Below the pieces are notes generated by a model. The model saw only the letters and a program-made list of their open reading frames with translations. It was not told where the DNA came from and did not search any database. This document shows positions 1 through 19,209 of a stretch of DNA of 64,000 nt, one piece after another (the first letter of the stretch is position 1; every line of letters starts with the position of its first letter). The translations under genes and the position numbers were made by a program. The DNA is from Pseudorasbora parva (lineage: Eukaryota; Chordata; Actinopteri; Cypriniformes; Gobionidae). The stretch covers positions 36,858,992 through 36,922,991 of the forward strand of contig NC_090188.1 of the NCBI RefSeq assembly GCF_024679245.1. Direction: 5' to 3'.

Positions 1-598
1 TCTAAAGAGCCCTCGAGTACTGAAGTCTTGAGCACTGCGGAGGTTTTCATGGCATTGAGTTCATTAGCAAATGGCAGTGCCTCTCTGCAATTAAAGACAA
101 CTGTGCAAACGCTGCAGCCCATGGAAATGTATTCCGACTCTTTACTTTGAGCGTCAGCGCCGAGCAAATACGTCACAAGTCACCATGAGCCAGCCAATCG
201 GAAAACAAATGATCCTCCTTTGCGCTGAGGCACAAGAAGGCAATAAACATGCCGAAACGAAAGATAAAGACATTACTCTGACGACACTAAATCTATTAGT
301 TGATAAATGCTTGTATCAAAATCAATCAGTCATGATGACTCATCTCAACTATTTCTATAACACAGCACACTTTTTTTATATTGCAATAATAATTGTAACA
401 AATTGTGTGTGTGTGTGTGTGGGGGGGGGGGTAATGGGTGGTACTTCAATAACTTTTCTGTCTCCTAGGTTTTCTAAGAAAAGAAACTGAAATTTTTCTT
501 GTTTTAAAGTTTGTCATTGTAATTTTAACCAAGCAGTTTTACAATATATTATAATAGCTTTATACTTTTATTGTAGCTTTGTATGTTACAAAATGCCC

Positions 599-910
599 GT
601 AACACTTTACAATAAGGTTTCATTAGTTCGCAATAGTTAACAAGAACTATACATTTACAGCAATTATTAATCTTTTCTCATGTTAATTTTTTAACATTTA
701 CTATACATTATTAAAAACAAAAGTTGTATTTGGTAGCATAGTTAATGCACTGTGAACTAACATGAACAAACTATAAACAGATGTTTTTATTAATTATTAA
801 AAACTAACAAAGATGAACAAATACTTGAACAAATGTATTGTTCATGTTAGTTCATGTGAGTTAATACATTAACTAATGTTAACAAATGAAACCTTATTGT
901 AAAGTGTTAC
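599..910. mobile_element. Non-autonomous DNA transposon (MITE), GTAACACTTTAC termini
   Basis: The left end GTAACACTTTACAATAAGG is matched in inverse at the right end (CCTTATTGTAAAGTGTTAC). The interior also pairs (GTTAACA/TGTTAAC blocks). There is no coding capacity. A second, interrupted copy is at 42445-43353. Confidence 0.8.
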
Positions 911-1174
911 CAAAGTGTTAATATTAAAGAAATATCAAATAAATTAATTTCACAATTTCAGTTAATTTATCATTTCAATGAATTCAGTCATTTAGAACAA
1001 AAAAGTCACAGTCTACTGCTGTCATTACCATCTTCCAAATCATTTTACAGAATTGAGAGTTTTTTAAAGTTAGATGAAAATACTGTGAGAGTGTTGTTCT
1101 TTTTTAACTGTTCTTTAATTTTCATTAAGAAACAACCTATTTCCTTTTAAGATTTTAAGTTAATTGAGTATTAA

Positions 1175-1293
<119 letters not shown>

Positions 1294-1405
1294 AACTTTC
1301 TTCAAGAACTGCCATAAGTATTAGAGAAACATTGGAAATCACTGGAAAGGGTCACATATCCAGGGTCACATATAGTAAAAACAAATTATATATATATAGT
1401 TTAAA

Positions 1406-1522
<117 letters not shown>

Positions 1523-1812
1523 ACTTTACATTAGCGTTCATGTCATTTAATTAATATACTACTTCATAGAATTTAATATTTTAGGACTATGTCAAAAAAA
1601 AAAATTCCATTAATGTGGGGTTATTATACAATTATAATATAAAGTGCTAGCGGTCAAACAACACAAAACTCCTGAGCAGGATCCTCCAGAATGAAGTGAA
1701 GGGGTTAACCAGTTGTTAACTAGTCCCTCCGCTCAAAAGGCACCTGAGGCTCATATGGCCGCGCGTTTATCAGCAGTACGAGGAAAACAACGTGATCCAA
1801 ACTGGCTGGGCC

Positions 1813-1935
<123 letters not shown>

Positions 1936-2349
1936 CTCTGACTTTTTCACCCCTGAGCTCTGCCCTCCTTCTCCTCACTCGATACTTGCAAAACAATGCA
2001 AAGCTGGAGTTGAGACATTATTGATACGATGCTTCGGTGCACGGAGGACGACAACACAGAACGGCACTGGACCACAGACTTTAATAAATTCTATGTATAT
2101 TTCTGATTTTCTTATGCTGCAGCGTTCCTGCTGGAATAAATTGGCCTTTGAATAAATGAACCGCCTCTCTCCCTCTTGTTAACATTGTTGAGAATTTGCA
2201 CAAAGGAGATTTTTTTTTTTTCCTTTTCCAGTCCAATTCAACTTTATGCCCGAGGGCATATATTAAAAATACATATGGAACGAGATAATGCATGCGCGAC
2301 GCAAATTCGTTAGGGATGTCACCGCCTAGCAAGCTCAGAACTGTAGCCA

Positions 2350-2350
<1 letters not shown>

Positions 2351-2380
<30 letters not shown>
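2351..2380. repeat. Poly(A) tract
   Basis: Thirty consecutive A. There is no recognisable retroposon next to it. Confidence 0.95.
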
Positions 2381-2382
<2 letters not shown>

Positions 2383-3936
2383 AAGATGTAAAATACATAT
2401 AGGACCTCGAGTCAAATACTCGGTGAAGTTAACTTTATCACTGTTAACTAAAAAACACAGAGAGGTCGTCCACCACATCTAGTTGCTTATTTTAAATTTT
2501 ACATATAATTTTTTTTTCTTTTTTTTCTTTTTTTTTTACAATCCTACCCAGCGGCATTTATGTACGATTCATAATCAAACAGATTCTACCTCTTAGTAGC
2601 CAACTTTTGAAAAGTTGGTCAGTTTACATTTGGGAATCAGACTTTCATGAAGATGTAAACACTTAACACAAGCCCTAATATTTATTACACGTTAGACATC
2701 ATCAAGAAAAAAATATATAGGACACGTCTTCATCTTAAAGTCAATTAAAGATCTGAATCCGTGCCCTCGAGCAAAGCATAAATTGCTCTTATCAAGTGAT
2801 ATACCTGCATACCCAGGGGTCTTCATATAAGCCTAATTTATTTCTATCGCTTAGATTCATCTCTGCTCATCTCCCCTCTGATAGGGTTTTGTTAAAAGAG
2901 TTATAAACACAATTGACAATATGCTATTTAATGCTGACTTTGGATTAGATGCATTATCTGCTCATTAACATAATCATTAATACAGCCGAGATAGAAGACT
3001 AACAAGGAACCAGAGGTCGTTTAGTAATGAATGGAATAGTTTTCTGTTCCTGGTATAAAAGCTACTCATTGGAGAGATAAAACTGGCCAATGCTTTATTC
3101 GATCAGTCAGCCATATGGAAGATGGCGGATTTAAATTATTTAGCCTAATCGCTTCATTACTTTTTACGCTGGTGAATCCACTAATCCCCTTAATACAGCC
3201 ACTTTTTTAAAACAATTATCCCTCCCATGACTCGTATTATTAATTTTAAAAAAATACAAAGGTAGCCTTATATTTGAAATAAACATTATCGACGTGTCGC
3301 ACTAAAAGAAACGGACGCGTAAAAGTTTCATTGAAAGTGCGTAAAGTTCAGGAAACGTCCAAAAATCCACCAGAATACATTTAAAAATTCACAGAGGCAC
3401 ATAATTCCATATAGGTATATTTTCCTATACACACAGAATACTGTACGCCAGTGTACCACTCAAACATGAACGCGCGCTGCTTATGTAGAACTCTGAGCGA
3501 ATGCGCGCTCTTGTCTGAGGAAAAACACTGACAAGGCAACTAATGAAGCGTGAACAACAGCAGAAAACCAAAGCACCAAATCTCTACTATAGGTATGTCT
3601 CCATTAGGCTCGTAATATTTCCGTAATACACCACAGATAGCCTAAGCATTTGGTTTGATTAAAAAAAAAAGGCAGACGAGAGAAAAGAAGAGGGAAAGGA
3701 CTAAATTAAAATCGACAAGAAACAGGTCAAGTTTATGGCAATGCTTTCACGAGCTAATCTCCTCGGGTCAGTTCCGGGATCAAACCGTAATGAAGCAATA
3801 ATGGGCCACATTATTCAAAATTTTTCAATCCGATGGAATTTAAAAGCCTTAATCATATGCAAATAACGACGAGGCAGAGAAAGTGACCCAAAAGGCGAGC
3901 TGAATGGCCGGGAAAGAAATGGACTCCTTCACGTAC

Positions 3937-8327
<4,391 letters not shown>

Positions 8328-8900
8328 CGCCCTCCACACTCCCTCGTCTTCCTTTAATCAAAAATATATCCCCTATGAGGCCAGGGTGAATAGGAAACCA
8401 ACACGCAAATTCCAAATGCGGGATATGTTGTTGTCCCCCCCAAAAAAAATCCAAACGCGTATTTCAAGCGAGCGATGAAGCCAGTCCTTCACCACAAGTT
8501 CAGCCAGGCGCGTTCGACGATAAGTCCCCTTCTCTTTCTTTCCCCTGGACAGCGACACGGATCGAGCAAAATCTTCTTTTCCAGAGCAGTGTGAAAATAG
8601 CCCGTCAAACAAAACTAGCGCATCTCATGGCTTTCTGCCACTCCGGCTGTCAATCAATCAAACGCGAGCTTGTCAAAGTGCTGAATGAATGATGATCCTC
8701 TGCGCGCTTCCACTGGTTAGCACCCCTAACGAGAATACTACTCAAATGCACAAAAATGAAGCTCTCTCTCGTTTCTTTGATCACTCTCGGCTCCTGAGTT
8801 GATTTTTTATGCAATAGCTTCTAAATGAGATCAAGAGGAGGTGGGCTGATAATTCTGGCTTAGTTTTTCTTAAAGGAGCCACGATCGATGCTGCGAGCTG
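8328..8900 (-). promoter_or_regulatory. meis1: meis1 5' UTR and proximal promoter region
   Basis: The minus strand immediately upstream of the ATG has the long, AT-poor to mixed leader expected of meis1, with no in-frame splice signal before the ATG. The transcription start cannot be placed exactly. A weak TATA-like string (GCATAAAAAATC, minus strand) lies near 8800-8812, and CpG dinucleotides are frequent from about 8270 to 9250. The block is single-copy and free of repeats. Confidence 0.6.
8647..8660 (-). promoter_or_regulatory. Overlapping PBX-HOX and PBX-MEIS/PREP composite site
   Basis: The minus strand reads TGATTGATTGACAG. TGATTGAT fits the PBX-HOX consensus TGATNNAT, and the overlapping TGATTGACAG is the exact PBX-MEIS/PREP decamer. 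It lies 320 bp upstream of the meis1 start codon, so direct autoregulation by MEIS-PBX complexes is plausible. Binding itself is inferred. Confidence 0.6.
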
Positions 8901-9199
8901 CCTTTCCCCGTTTGTGTACAATGAGTGTGTGTTGAACGCGGCTCAGCAGCTGAATCTGGACCAGACTGCTGAAACCCGGAAGTAGTGGTGGCCATAACAG
9001 GTCGCGTCTTGCACAATGCGATGGGCCACATCAAGTTCCAGCCAAAGCAGGGGGGTGAAATGTGTGGGACGCTGAAAAGCGCAGACCACTACCACGATTC
9101 AACACGAGCCGAGGTATAACGCGTAGAGACCGCGTTGCGTCCTGAGACGGCACTGCGTTTATAAGTCATGCCAAGACGCACAATCTATAACGCAATGTA

Positions 9200-12100
9200 C
9201 GCGCTTTCATAAAAGAAACGCGTCAAATATGAACATAAGAGGAGCGTGGACTCGTTTACATTAGGTCACAACACTGCTTGTGTTTATTCTCAGTTAATAT
9301 TTTAGAATCCGAAAGGGAAAGTGCTATTTACAACAGTCGAAAAACTTAAACACCCTGTTTTGAGCCGCGTAATGACGTTTACCGCACTATTACGCGGGAG
9401 CATATAGAAATGTACTGGATGAATAATATGAAATATCGGGATTTTTTTGAACCATATGCCTATTTACTTCGCATTTCACACAAACATCATTATTCAGAAA
9501 CAGCATATGCTGCACTTCGGCAGTGCTGTGCGCGCTCTGAGCCAAAACACCCCCGCCGCTCGCGAATGGGCTCATCCACTTACTGTAGGATCTTAGGAGT
9601 TTGGTGCAGTGTCCAATGAAAGCGTGCTACAGTGAATCAAGTCGTCTATTGGTTCAAAGAATGATCAATCATTAATTTATCGCACGATATGCTTCCATAA
9701 ATGAAGAAAGGGTGGAATGAAAAAACTGTAATCTGGAGGGAAAGTAGTCTTCGTATTCTGTTTTGTTCTAATGCTCTCTCTCTCTCTCTTTCTCTCATAG
9801 TCTCATTCTCTCACCCACTCAGACGTACAAAATACTCGGAGACAAGATATTCATTATTTTAATACCTAAATGTTTTATTTATTTAGCTGTTTTTGCCCTT
9901 TGTACTCTTTCGTACCATCATATTTATATTCCCATTATTCAAAGTTGTGCATAGAATTTAGTCATGGCAGCAGTCTCTACAGATATTCCCTTTTAATTAC
10001 ACAGTTTGGAGAGGCGGTTTGTGTTCTGGTCAATTTAAAATGCACCCCCCCCCCCCCCCAAATAAAGGAATCTCTTTGTTATTATAAATAATACATCTTC
10101 CATAAAATGCCCAAATGAAAGCTGAATAAGCGGCTTTAAACATACACTGACTGATGTAGGCTGAAGTGCACCACTGTGGGCAATACAACTGACCCGGTGA
10201 CAAGGTGTATGAAGTTTGTCTGAGGAGCATCTGTCATCGATCAGAAGCGATTAATGCAAGGAACGGTGTCTTATCAGCTGCCATGAGCATCACACAATCC
10301 TCGCTTCCCGCGGAAGGATCCGCCGCGCGCATTTACAGGCATGAAATTACTATCAAATCCCCAAAGCGCTCGGCAAACGAAGGGTGCGCGCCGCGCGGGT
10401 GCGGGATCTGACGAGGACTTAAACACAAATGAGAGGATTCGTGAAGCAAATGTAACAGATATATGACTAACCCAACGCCGTACGACAGATGAACACTCGC
10501 GCGGTAATTGGTAAGTGGCTATATTGTCTTTTCCAAGTCGACAAAAGTTTACGTTTATCTAAAATAATGTTAGTTTAAAACAAATAAAAAATAAAAACTT
10601 ATATTTCAGTACTATAGATGCAATGCATTTGTATGTCCCTGTTAACTCATTTGTTTTATTGATGTTTGTTATCTTAACATTAGTTTTGTGTTTGTCTCAA
10701 TTATGTGAGAAGCAAACGGGATGACATGAAAGCTGTACTTACCCAAACGCTTAACTGCTGTCACAGAACCAGAATAGCATTATAAAGTAATTAAGCTCCT
10801 TCAATTAGCGTCTATAAAAGGACGCTATAGAGCACAATGAGGGCATGGACTTTCACTGTTTAGGTTGGTTTTAGTGAGGGTCAGCAGACTGCAGCACGCA
10901 TCACTGACTTCATGCCATCATTTCGGATCATTTGGGCTTGGAAAGAGACGCGAATCGCTCCACGTAAAATGTTTCAAAATAAGGTTGAGGAAACTGACCA
11001 TCACATGGAATAGCACTGGCAAAATGTGTCCAACAATAGGGTTGAGTGTGATTCAAAGTGTTCATTAATGCTTAATTCTTAGTTTTAATGTAATTTAAAA
11101 TATTTAAAATTGCATTAAAACTTTATTTTGGTGTCCTTGTTACGCGTTACATTACTGACTAAATGATTATCCATGTAAGCACATGTAGTTCATTAATATT
11201 ACTCAACTTAAATGTATAATTACACATTAACAAGGAAACCTTAATAAAGCATTACATATACAAATATATGAGCACGTGTACAATACACACATATAAAGTA
11301 GCTATATCACAAATCTATTTTTAAAACAAGGAGATTTTAAACAATTCGGCTGTTTCAGCAAACAGATTTGAGTCCCTCTTGAAAAATACAACGTGTTGGA
11401 ACGCGTGAAGTCGTGTGGATGTTTATTACAAAAAAAAAAAAAATTATACCTCAATATTTGTTATTCATTTGAATCTTTCTCTATAGAAAGCAACACGCCG
11501 CTGTGGTTCAGAAGTCAAACGGAGGTCACCCTTTATATCCCCCCGCAGCGATCTGCGACCAGGGGCCAGTCAGCAGTGAACCCTGCCTTCTCCACTGCTG
11601 ACAACTGCCTGGGACTTACACGACTGTCGGGAATGGGTAAGACGCGCTGGGATAAAACAGCGGGCTACTAACTTTTTGCTTTAATCTTGCCACTGCCTGG
11701 GTATAATGCTCTAACAGCGTGTTTCAAGTGCTTGTCAGATGTTGAAATGTGTGAATATTCAAATAGTCGTTTATGCGTTTCCTTATCCAAGCGCACGGCG
11801 GAGACGTTTTAGACAATTACTAGCTGCAATAATAAGATACTATTTATTTACTAACATGGGGGGAATTAAATGCATGCACGGTAAGGCTATACAACTAAAC
11901 AAAAACTTTGGGCACTTTTAATGGTTCATACATTTCCCAGGGCTACCTGCACGAACGTGCTCTGCGTCCAGGAATTTAAATGCAATTACTCGGAGTGAGG
12001 AAAACAATGGCTAAAATATTTTCTTTACACTACAGGTGCAGTTAAAACGACTGGATTTGGATCAAATTAGTTAGGTTATATTAGTTGGAAACATTGAACA

Positions 12101-13600
12101 GAACGCGCTGTTTTGACAGTGAGCATTTGTTTATTGTGTGTTTATGCACAGGCCTAATTATACATTAGAAATCAGTGTGTTTTTATTTTATTTCGCTTTG
12201 TGATTTTATTTTAGCTTGCTTTGTTTTTTTATTCAGCTTGGTCTTATTTTATTTTCAAAACCTTCTTAATTGAGAAACGTACTGCAGGCCAATTGGATTT
12301 GCAATAATGTAAACTACTACACGAGATCCAAAAGAAAAACATATTTTTCATATGCAAAGGCTCGCAGTGGCCTGTATGCTTGATCATGTGCGCCTTCTAC
12401 TGGAAACATACAGCATTTTCTTTCTTTGTTTCTTAATGAGAGACGGAATGACTTTTCTGACATGCACAAAACGAGCGAATTGCCGTCGCTCTAATCTTAG
12501 ATAATAATTAAAATAATAATTCTTAGTGTATTGATGATTATAAGCTATAATAACAGTTTAAGAGGACGTATGAATATTTAAAACTACTTGACAAAGTTTG
12601 ATGACGGATCAATGTGCCAGATCCGTCAAAGGTCCAAATCTGAAATTCAGTTTACAAAAGTCTTTATTATTTTATGTTTATCCCTCTATTACTAAAAAAA
12701 TAAATGAAATAAAATCTGCCTTGTGTATGGCGTGGTATGATACTGATGTAGCCATTTGGAAATTCTTGTTTCAAACAACGATAATGACAAATCTTCAGAA
12801 AATGTCACACTTCGCCTGTGTTCACCCTATTAATTAGCTAAAGAAATAATGTGTTTATAAAAAATAAATTGCATGATGAGGTTTTCGGTTGTAAATCATT
12901 TTCTTCTTTCCGTAACTGACAAACATCAATTAGGACTAAGTAAAACAAAAACAGCACTGTTAAAATTATAAATCTAAATAAGTAAAAATAAATCTGTAGG
13001 TATTTATAATAGCCACCTCTCATCTACGCACATCCGTCAAAAAAATAATGAAAAATTAAAAAACAGGAGGGTCAGCAGCACTTCACAAACGATACGACAG
13101 CGTTTACTTTCTTACCTTAAAGTTTGAAATATTATAATCAGTTTAAATCACTGGGAATTATTATTGGATTAAACACTGTAAATGTGCATGATGCAGTCTA
13201 AGAGCGATAGGTGAAAATGCTCAAAGAAAATAACTTGTGATATATTACATTTATGAAGTTTGTATTGTTGAATTGTTTTTTTGTTTTTTTAAATGAGTAT
13301 CAATGAAACTAACACTGTACATGTCTGAAAACGAGATTTCTATTAAAACAACACACAACTACTGCACTTGAATTTGTGTTTTTATTGTGAGCATCGAGTT
13401 TTCACATGATTTCTGGATGTGTCAGCTTTGCCTGTTGACACAGTTGGGATCGGAAAATACCGTGTCTGAGTCTCTGAGAGCGTGGTGTGCTCTATCCCAC
13501 CCTTTCTCTTGGTCTATCAGCTATAAGTGCCAAAACATTTGTCACTTGAGTTATTATTTCAGGTGTGCTAATGGGCTCAGAGCCACGAGAGAGGAGGAGG
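9200..13600. other. Upstream intergenic region of meis1, mostly single-copy
   Basis: No gene is recognised. It contains a poly(C) run near 10046-10060, a small CpG-dense patch near 10290-10410, a short CT-rich tract near 9773-9800, and an AT-rich dispersed repeat fragment near 11100-11255 that resembles 17010-17095. The remainder looks single-copy, and several mixed-composition blocks could be conserved non-coding elements, which needs alignment to decide. Confidence 0.5.
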
Positions 13601-13615
13601 AGAAGGTGAGAGAGC

Positions 13616-13718
<103 letters not shown>

Positions 13719-13729
13719 GAGGTTGATTA

Positions 13730-14200
13730 GTGTGATTTCATTTGACCGGAGCCTAGCCACAGGCTGGCAGAGCCCAGAGGTGAAAAGAGTAGGCCGCTGC
13801 CCTCAATGAGAGATAGCGAGAAGGGGAGAAAGACAACGGGAGAGGACGACAGAGGGTTTGTGACGCCTAAGCCAATCACAAAGTGCAGGGATGAGTCTCA
13901 CACCTCCGGAGGAGGCTGTGAATTGATCAGCACCTTTGAGAGAAAGAGAGAAAAGGGGAAAAAGGAGGGGTGACGGCAAAAGAGTGCTTTTGCGGAGGAC
14001 GTGTGAAGACCCATATATTCGTGCAAGGACACAGGGAGAGAGCCAGGCCTGGGCTCGGAGTACCGGCACACTAATGAGCTCTTCAGCGGCTTCAGCTCTG
14101 TCCGTACACGCGACGTCTTAATATTAAGACCATCCCCGAGGGCCGGGCCAGTGCGCTTCATGTACATCGTCACATCCGCCTCCTCACATGCAGAAGTTAA
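13730..14200. other. Single-copy block, no gene seen
   Basis: Mixed-composition sequence without repeats, between an AG array and an AT-rich repeat region. Open frames of 60-90 codons occur on both strands but resemble no known protein. It is a candidate conserved non-coding element, by inference only. Confidence 0.3.
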
Positions 14201-14459
14201 AAAGTTATATACTTTTTAAAATGTACTGTACAATCCCACTAAGGCCAACTAACGTAATAGATGGATTGACTGTAAATCCGGTAACCTAAAAATAAGTTTG
14301 CCAAAAACCCCTGAGGGTGTTGAGATAGAAATAGATCTTCAAAAACCTTGCTTGCCGAGCATATTGATTTGTTACATATTAAACTATCCATTATAGCCAG
14401 TAGCCTTTCTTTTACATCATAATATGCTTCTTGATATGGCAAAGCAGAAGGTAGTATTA

Positions 14460-15330
<871 letters not shown>

Positions 15331-15359
15331 TCATATTAATAGTTTAACAGGTTTGATAG

Positions 15360-15690
15360 TTGTTGTTTTTTTCGTTTGTTTTTTATAAAAGTGAAGACCT
15401 CGCCTGTGGACCAATATATGAAAAAAAGGTAGCCTTCAAGTTAACCACGCACTCAATCAAGCAAATTTTTCTGGAGCCAGTCATTAGCTCATTGAAGCAC
15501 TCGAGTCCCCGGTGTAAAGGAGGTTGGTGAGCTTGAGTCTCTGGGGGCCACGCTCTTGCCCTGGGGTAGGCCACAATCGCTGAGGCTTCTGACCCAAACA
15601 CTCCACACTTTGATTGTAGACGCTCTCGATTAACAATAGACTGAATGGGCTCTGACGCTGTGGGTCTCGCCGAGTCCCTAATGGAAACTT
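15360..15690. other. Single-copy block, no gene seen
   Basis: Non-repetitive, higher-GC sequence between the AT-rich tandem repeat and an AG array. No exon-like frame with splice sites was convincing. It is a possible conserved element. Confidence 0.3.
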
Positions 15691-15692
15691 AA

Positions 15693-15867
<175 letters not shown>

Positions 15868-15869
15868 TC

Positions 15870-16340
15870 CAAGGCATTACAGGCTGCATTCAGGCAAACA
15901 TAGGCTCAAACATGGCTGGTCGTGTGCTGATCTGTAATCAGATTTACAGCTTATAAAATATATCAATATAAACATCAAAAAAACAATGTGATGAAATGAC
16001 ATAGTACAAAACAAAATGGGTTCACCAGAGAAGGAATTCTCAGTCTCAAGGTGAGCCTCTCGTGCCACGGGAAAGCAGGACTGCGTCTGTGAACAAATGG
16101 TGTGGGAACAGGAGCGCTGAGCCGGGCCAGAGGGAATGAGGTTTACACTGAGGTGCTGGCCGAGAGTGAAGTTTACACCACGGTCACATCCAGCACCCCG
16201 TTAAATGAGTTTACAGCTCAATTCAACAAAAAACAACATCAGATAAGGTGATAACTACAACATGGTAATGCCACAACACCCTTTAAACATATACAGGAAA
16301 CTGACAGCTGAGAACTGACGTTATAGCAAGACCTTAAAGA
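15870..16340. other. Intergenic, nothing recognised
   Basis: Mostly single-copy. A short palindrome around GCTGATCTGTAATCAGATT is the only structure I noted. Confidence 0.4.
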
Positions 16341-16342
16341 TT

Positions 16343-17421
16343 TACACTACCGTTCAAAAGTTTGGAGTCGGTGAGATTTGTAAAGCTTCTGACAGCTCAC
16401 AAAGGCTGCAATGATTTGATCAAGGTAACAGTGATATTTTGAAATATTTCAATTTAAAATAATTGTTTTCTATTTGAACATTTTCTCAAATGTAATATAT
16501 TCCTGCACATTGTCAGCATCAGCGGTCCTTCGGAAATCTTTCTGATATGATGATTTGCTGCCCAGGAAACATTTCTTATTATTATCAATGTTGAAAACAG
16601 TTTTTGCTGCTTCATATTTGGAGGAAACTCCAAGGTTCGTTGATGAATAAAATGTTCAAAATAACAGCATTTATTTGTCATATAAATCTGTGGTAACATT
16701 TTATTTTACAGTGTGCTTTTCAAGTACTTTCACTGTAAAAAAAAAATCAGGTCTCCAAGTGAAAATGTTCTAGTGACTGATCACATCAAAAATTTTGGCC
16801 AAATTGAATTTCTGTGAATTTAATTGCATCAATTCCCAGAAATGTAATTTGGCCAACTTAAAAATGTAGATGTGATCAGTCACTAGAAAACTTTCAATTC
16901 GAGACATGATTTTTTTTTTTTTTTACAGTGCATAGTAATTACAGTAAATTTTGCACAATTACATTAAACTAACCCGCTCAACCAAACCCTAATCCTACAC
17001 TTAACCTATAGTAAGTGCATGTTTGTTAATTAATATTACTCAGTACTTAAATATATAATTCTACTGTAAGAATGACACCTTATAATAAAGCGTAACCAAA
17101 TCTTTTTAACATTATAAATATTTGCTGTCATCATGTATCAAATGATAAAACACCACCGATTATGTATGCTACCAGTCATAAACATACTTAAACAAGATCT
17201 TAAAACCTTTTAATCTAATACTTGCACCCAGGATGCACCTTGTGAAGAATGTCCAGCAAAAACAAGCTCAAATATGAGATAGATTTCATTTCTTCTTTGA
17301 TTGTATTATAATTCTGATACTTCCAGGTGAGTTATTTCATAGTTTTGAATTGGCTAAAATGTGCAAACAGGTAAAAAATAAACAATGAGTATGTGTGTCC
17401 AAACTTTAGACTGGTAGTGTA
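16343..17421. mobile_element. Degenerate inverted-repeat element with CACTACCGTTCAAAAGTTTGG end
   Basis: The left terminus TACACTACCGTTCAAAAG is mirrored at the right by a diverged GACTGGTAGTGTA preceded by CCAAACTTT. The left 350 bp match a dispersed fish repeat also present at 42095-42440 (shared GTTTTTGCTGCTTCATATTT block). A second element (16731-16930) is nested inside. No transposase frame remains. Confidence 0.65.
16731..16930. mobile_element. 200-bp fold-back MITE with CACTGTAAAA ends
   Basis: It begins CACTGTAAAAAAAAAATCA and ends TGATTTTTTTTTT...TTACAGTG. The inner arms CTAGTGACTGATCACA and TGTGATCAGTCACTAG pair perfectly, so the element is close to a full hairpin. The ends resemble CACTA-type elements. 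Confidence 0.85.
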
Positions 17422-17429
17422 TGCGATCT

Positions 17430-18520
17430 GACATGGTGTAAAGTAATCTGGAGAGAATGCTGGACCACTTTAAGAGGGAATGGGAAACAAAACTCCAGTT
17501 CAGGTGCAGGCCACCGGTCCGTGTACGACTGAATTTAATTATTGATTTTCTGAAAAAGAAGCATCAGTTACCTAGTAGTTACCTAAGCCTGCCTCTTAGG
17601 CAGAATAAAAGGAAGGTCAGGGCATGTGGAGGTTATTCTGCTTTACTGGGGAACCGTCTCAGGTTGGTAGTAATTAGGGCTAACTTTGCCATTAGTCACC
17701 ATGAAATCCAAATTGACAGTTCCTCTTTTTTTAATGGAATTGCAGTATTCAAAATGACTACTTTTTTTTAATTCATGTGTCCTCGTAATCTTTAATCAAA
17801 TGAACTTCCTCTCCTTGCAGCGACACCTCTGCTCTGCCCTGATGAAGAAGTGTTTGACATCACAACAGTAGCACACCACAACCATCCAATCGATTCCCGA
17901 TGAACAAAAACAAGTCCCGCCCTACATTTGTTCTCGTTCGAGGCCGCTTCACTCGGTAATGCAGCACAATCAGGGATTGACATTAACACCCGCTAACCTG
18001 CCAAATGCATGTGTATTTCAGCAGTGGCGTGAAACGCAGTCACTTCTATTAGCACATTTTTGTGGGTTGAACTTAATATATAATAGGCTATACATTTTTT
18101 TAAGTGTAGTCTTTTAAAAAGGCATCTGAAATAATAAACTATGTGCAATCTAGTGTTGTCAAAAATATTACTTTTTCAATACATATCGATACTGAAATAA
18201 CGCTTCCAATACTCAAAACAGATACACCATACCAGCTGTGCTCTCTCGCTCTCTCATCTTTCCAACAGCGAGTAACACACACACCCGCCTCCACTCACTC
18301 ACTCCTTTAATTTGCTCAGGATGAATATTGTTGGTGTTACAGGGCTTGAATTTTGGCATGATTTTGCCAGATTTTGTGCTCACACCCAAAGTGAGTTCTT
18401 TTTTGCTGCTTATTGCGCAAAACAGTGAAATACACAGAAAATAATGACAAAATGTCAGTCTTGGCGAGTATTCACGTACACACAGTTAACACGTGTAACA
18501 GTATAATGATAATCTGTGTA
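17430..18520. other. Intergenic, mainly single-copy
   Basis: The stretch 17430-17770 is balanced in composition, repeat-free and open in one frame for about 100 codons, but the predicted peptide matches nothing I know. It reads more like a conserved non-coding element. 17780-18520 is AT-rich with nothing recognised. Confidence 0.35.
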
Positions 18521-18525
18521 GGGAG

Positions 18526-18990
18526 GTGCAACAAAAAAATGACTTTTTATGGAGGCTCAGACTTTTTGGTGTTGCTCAGAGGGTCCGGTTGATGTTTTAT
18601 AATGCCTGTATTGAATCCATTATACTGTATGGTATAACGGTCTGGATCTCAGCTGAACCGCTTGGTGCTTATATGGAAGTGGTTGATCTGGGGGTTTTCC
18701 AATCTGAAGTCCATATTCAATATTTTTTAAACAGGCAAAGAAAATGACTTTGGACCCTTCTCATTGCTGTATCCAGAATTCGAACAACTTCCATCTGGTC
18801 GATGTTTTCATACTCCAAGGTTCAGATACAACCGCTATAAGATTTATTTTGTTCCTCTGGCTACAAGGTTGTTAAACTCTAGTTAAAAGGACACACCGTG
18901 TGATCATGTATTGGTGTGGGTATCTTGTTATGCAGCTCACCTGTATTGCCCAAAACAATTTCCCTTACATGGACAAATAAAGTTAAGTAT
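18526..18990 (+). pseudogene. 3' remnant of a LINE (reverse-transcriptase ORF C-terminus and 3' UTR)
   Basis: The frame from 18526 gives FLWRLRLFGVAQRVRLMFYN then ACIESIILYGITVWI, the post-reverse-transcriptase signature of fish L2/CR1/Rex-like ORF2 proteins. After a frame break, 18764-18885 gives LYPEFEQLPSGRCF and RFRYNRYKIYFVPLATRLLN, the usual ORF2 C-terminus. It ends with ACAAATAAAGTTAAG, typical of the 3' end. It is 5'-truncated and frameshifted. Confidence 0.8.
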
Positions 18991-19020
18991 AATGGATCAA
19001 TGCGTCAGGTCTTACAGCAT

Positions 19021-19207
19021 GGCTATTCAAATCTTACCCTGGAGGGCCAATGCGGTGCAGAGTTTAGCTCCAACCCTAATCAAACACACCTGAACTTGCT
19101 AATCAATGTCTTCAAGATCATTAGAAAATCACAGGTGGGTGTGTTTGATCAGGGTTGGAGCTAAACTCTCCACCGCATTGGCCCTCCAGGGTAAGATTTG
19201 AATAGCC
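19021..19207. mobile_element. 187-bp palindromic MITE
   Basis: The left arm GGCTATTCAAATCTTACCC and right arm GGGTAAGATTTGAATAGCC are perfect inverses, and pairing continues through GGAGGGCCAATGCGGTG and TTTAGCTCCAACCCT to a short loop near 19110. This is a familiar fish palindromic repeat family. It sits immediately downstream of the LINE tail. Confidence 0.88.
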
Positions 19208-19209
19208 CT

